Assembly (NCBI GenBank): GCA_948474755.1
Contig: CAOLHI010000964.1
Span: 399,001-463,000, forward strand
DNA from: Ctenosaura bakeri
Lineage: Eukaryota > Chordata > Lepidosauria > Squamata > Iguanidae
Length of the DNA stretch: 64,000 nt
Direction of reading: 5' to 3'
How positions within the stretch are numbered: the stretch's first letter is position 1; each line of letters opens with the position of its first letter. The notes beneath the pieces were generated by a model. That model saw only the letters and a program-made list of their open reading frames with translations. It ran no database searches and was not told the DNA's origin. The translations under genes were made by a program, and so were the position numbers. Below, one piece after another: positions 63,880-64,000 of the stretch.

Positions 63880-64000
63880 ATATCCGGGATAGCGGAAAGA
63901 AACCCGTCATGCTCTTCATCCACGGCGGATCGTACATGGAAGGAACGGGGAACATGTTCGACGGCAGCGTTTTGGCTGCGTACGGCAACGTGATTGTCGT
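63880..64000 (+). CDS. NLGN2: Neuroligin exon 3 (partial, runs off the window)
   Basis: The exon starts after a CT-rich tract and acceptor TCTCGCAG. It completes codon 175 (G|AT, Asp) and continues [20 protein letters not shown], then a [19 protein letters not shown] segment up to the window edge, open throughout. HGGS is the oxyanion-hole motif of the alpha/beta-hydrolase fold. In neuroligins the fold is kept but the catalytic serine (not in this window) is lost. DIRD followed by GKKPVML is the usual neuroligin continuation after splice site A. Only 121 nt are present, so the rest of the esterase domain, the transmembrane helix and the gephyrin/PDZ-binding tail lie beyond the window. Confidence 0.96.

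Overview
The window is vertebrate nuclear DNA, most likely from a squamate reptile (a lizard). It holds the 5' part of one protein-coding gene on the + strand, a neuroligin that fits NLGN2 best. The squamate call rests on the repeats: many sauropsid CR1 LINE tails ending in (ATTCTATG)n, a tRNA-derived Sauria-type SINE with the BovB-like tail, a probable RTE/BovB ORF2 fragment, and 5S-rRNA-derived and tRNA-derived SINEs. There are no bacterial genes, no CRISPR array, and no viral genes that I can support.

Layout. 1-17,500 is intergenic and repeat-rich. 17,745-18,109 is the presumed promoter/5' UTR. Exon 1 (18,110-18,575) encodes the signal peptide and the start of the esterase-like domain. Intron 1 is 25.8 kb. 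Exon 2 (44,389-44,445) is a 57-nt phase-1 cassette encoding the 19-residue splice-site-A insert. Intron 2 is 19.4 kb. Exon 3 starts at 63,880 and runs off the window in the HGGS oxyanion-hole region. The three exons join in frame (466 + 57 + 121 nt), and skipping exon 2 also keeps the frame. The 5'-end start of transcription cannot be placed.

The rest is mobile DNA. The dominant element is a non-autonomous fold-back (palindromic) DNA transposon, called family A here. About 42 copies of roughly 150-240 bp begin GGCCATTTCCGCAC, end in the reverse complement, and are flanked by 3-bp target duplications where the ends are intact. Two nested insertions (29,321 and 34,659) prove mobility and the 3-bp duplication by empty-site comparison. 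A GC-rich element of about 430 bp (29,321-29,758 and 55,294-55,721) has nearly the same terminus and probably shares its transposase. Other fold-back families are B (four copies; one seeded a 30-copy, 48-bp minisatellite) and F (two copies). CR1 fragments, Tigger-like and BovB-like pieces, SINEs, unclassified dispersed families (R3, C, D, E) and large simple/satellite arrays (39.6-40.4 kb, 41.2-42.7 kb) fill most of the remainder.

The points most worth a second look are: the fold-back family, whose two arms carry matching copy-specific variants; fold-back arms that have expanded into minisatellites in two unrelated families; the splice-control signals around the cassette exon; and a short homeodomain/RFX motif cluster in intron 2.
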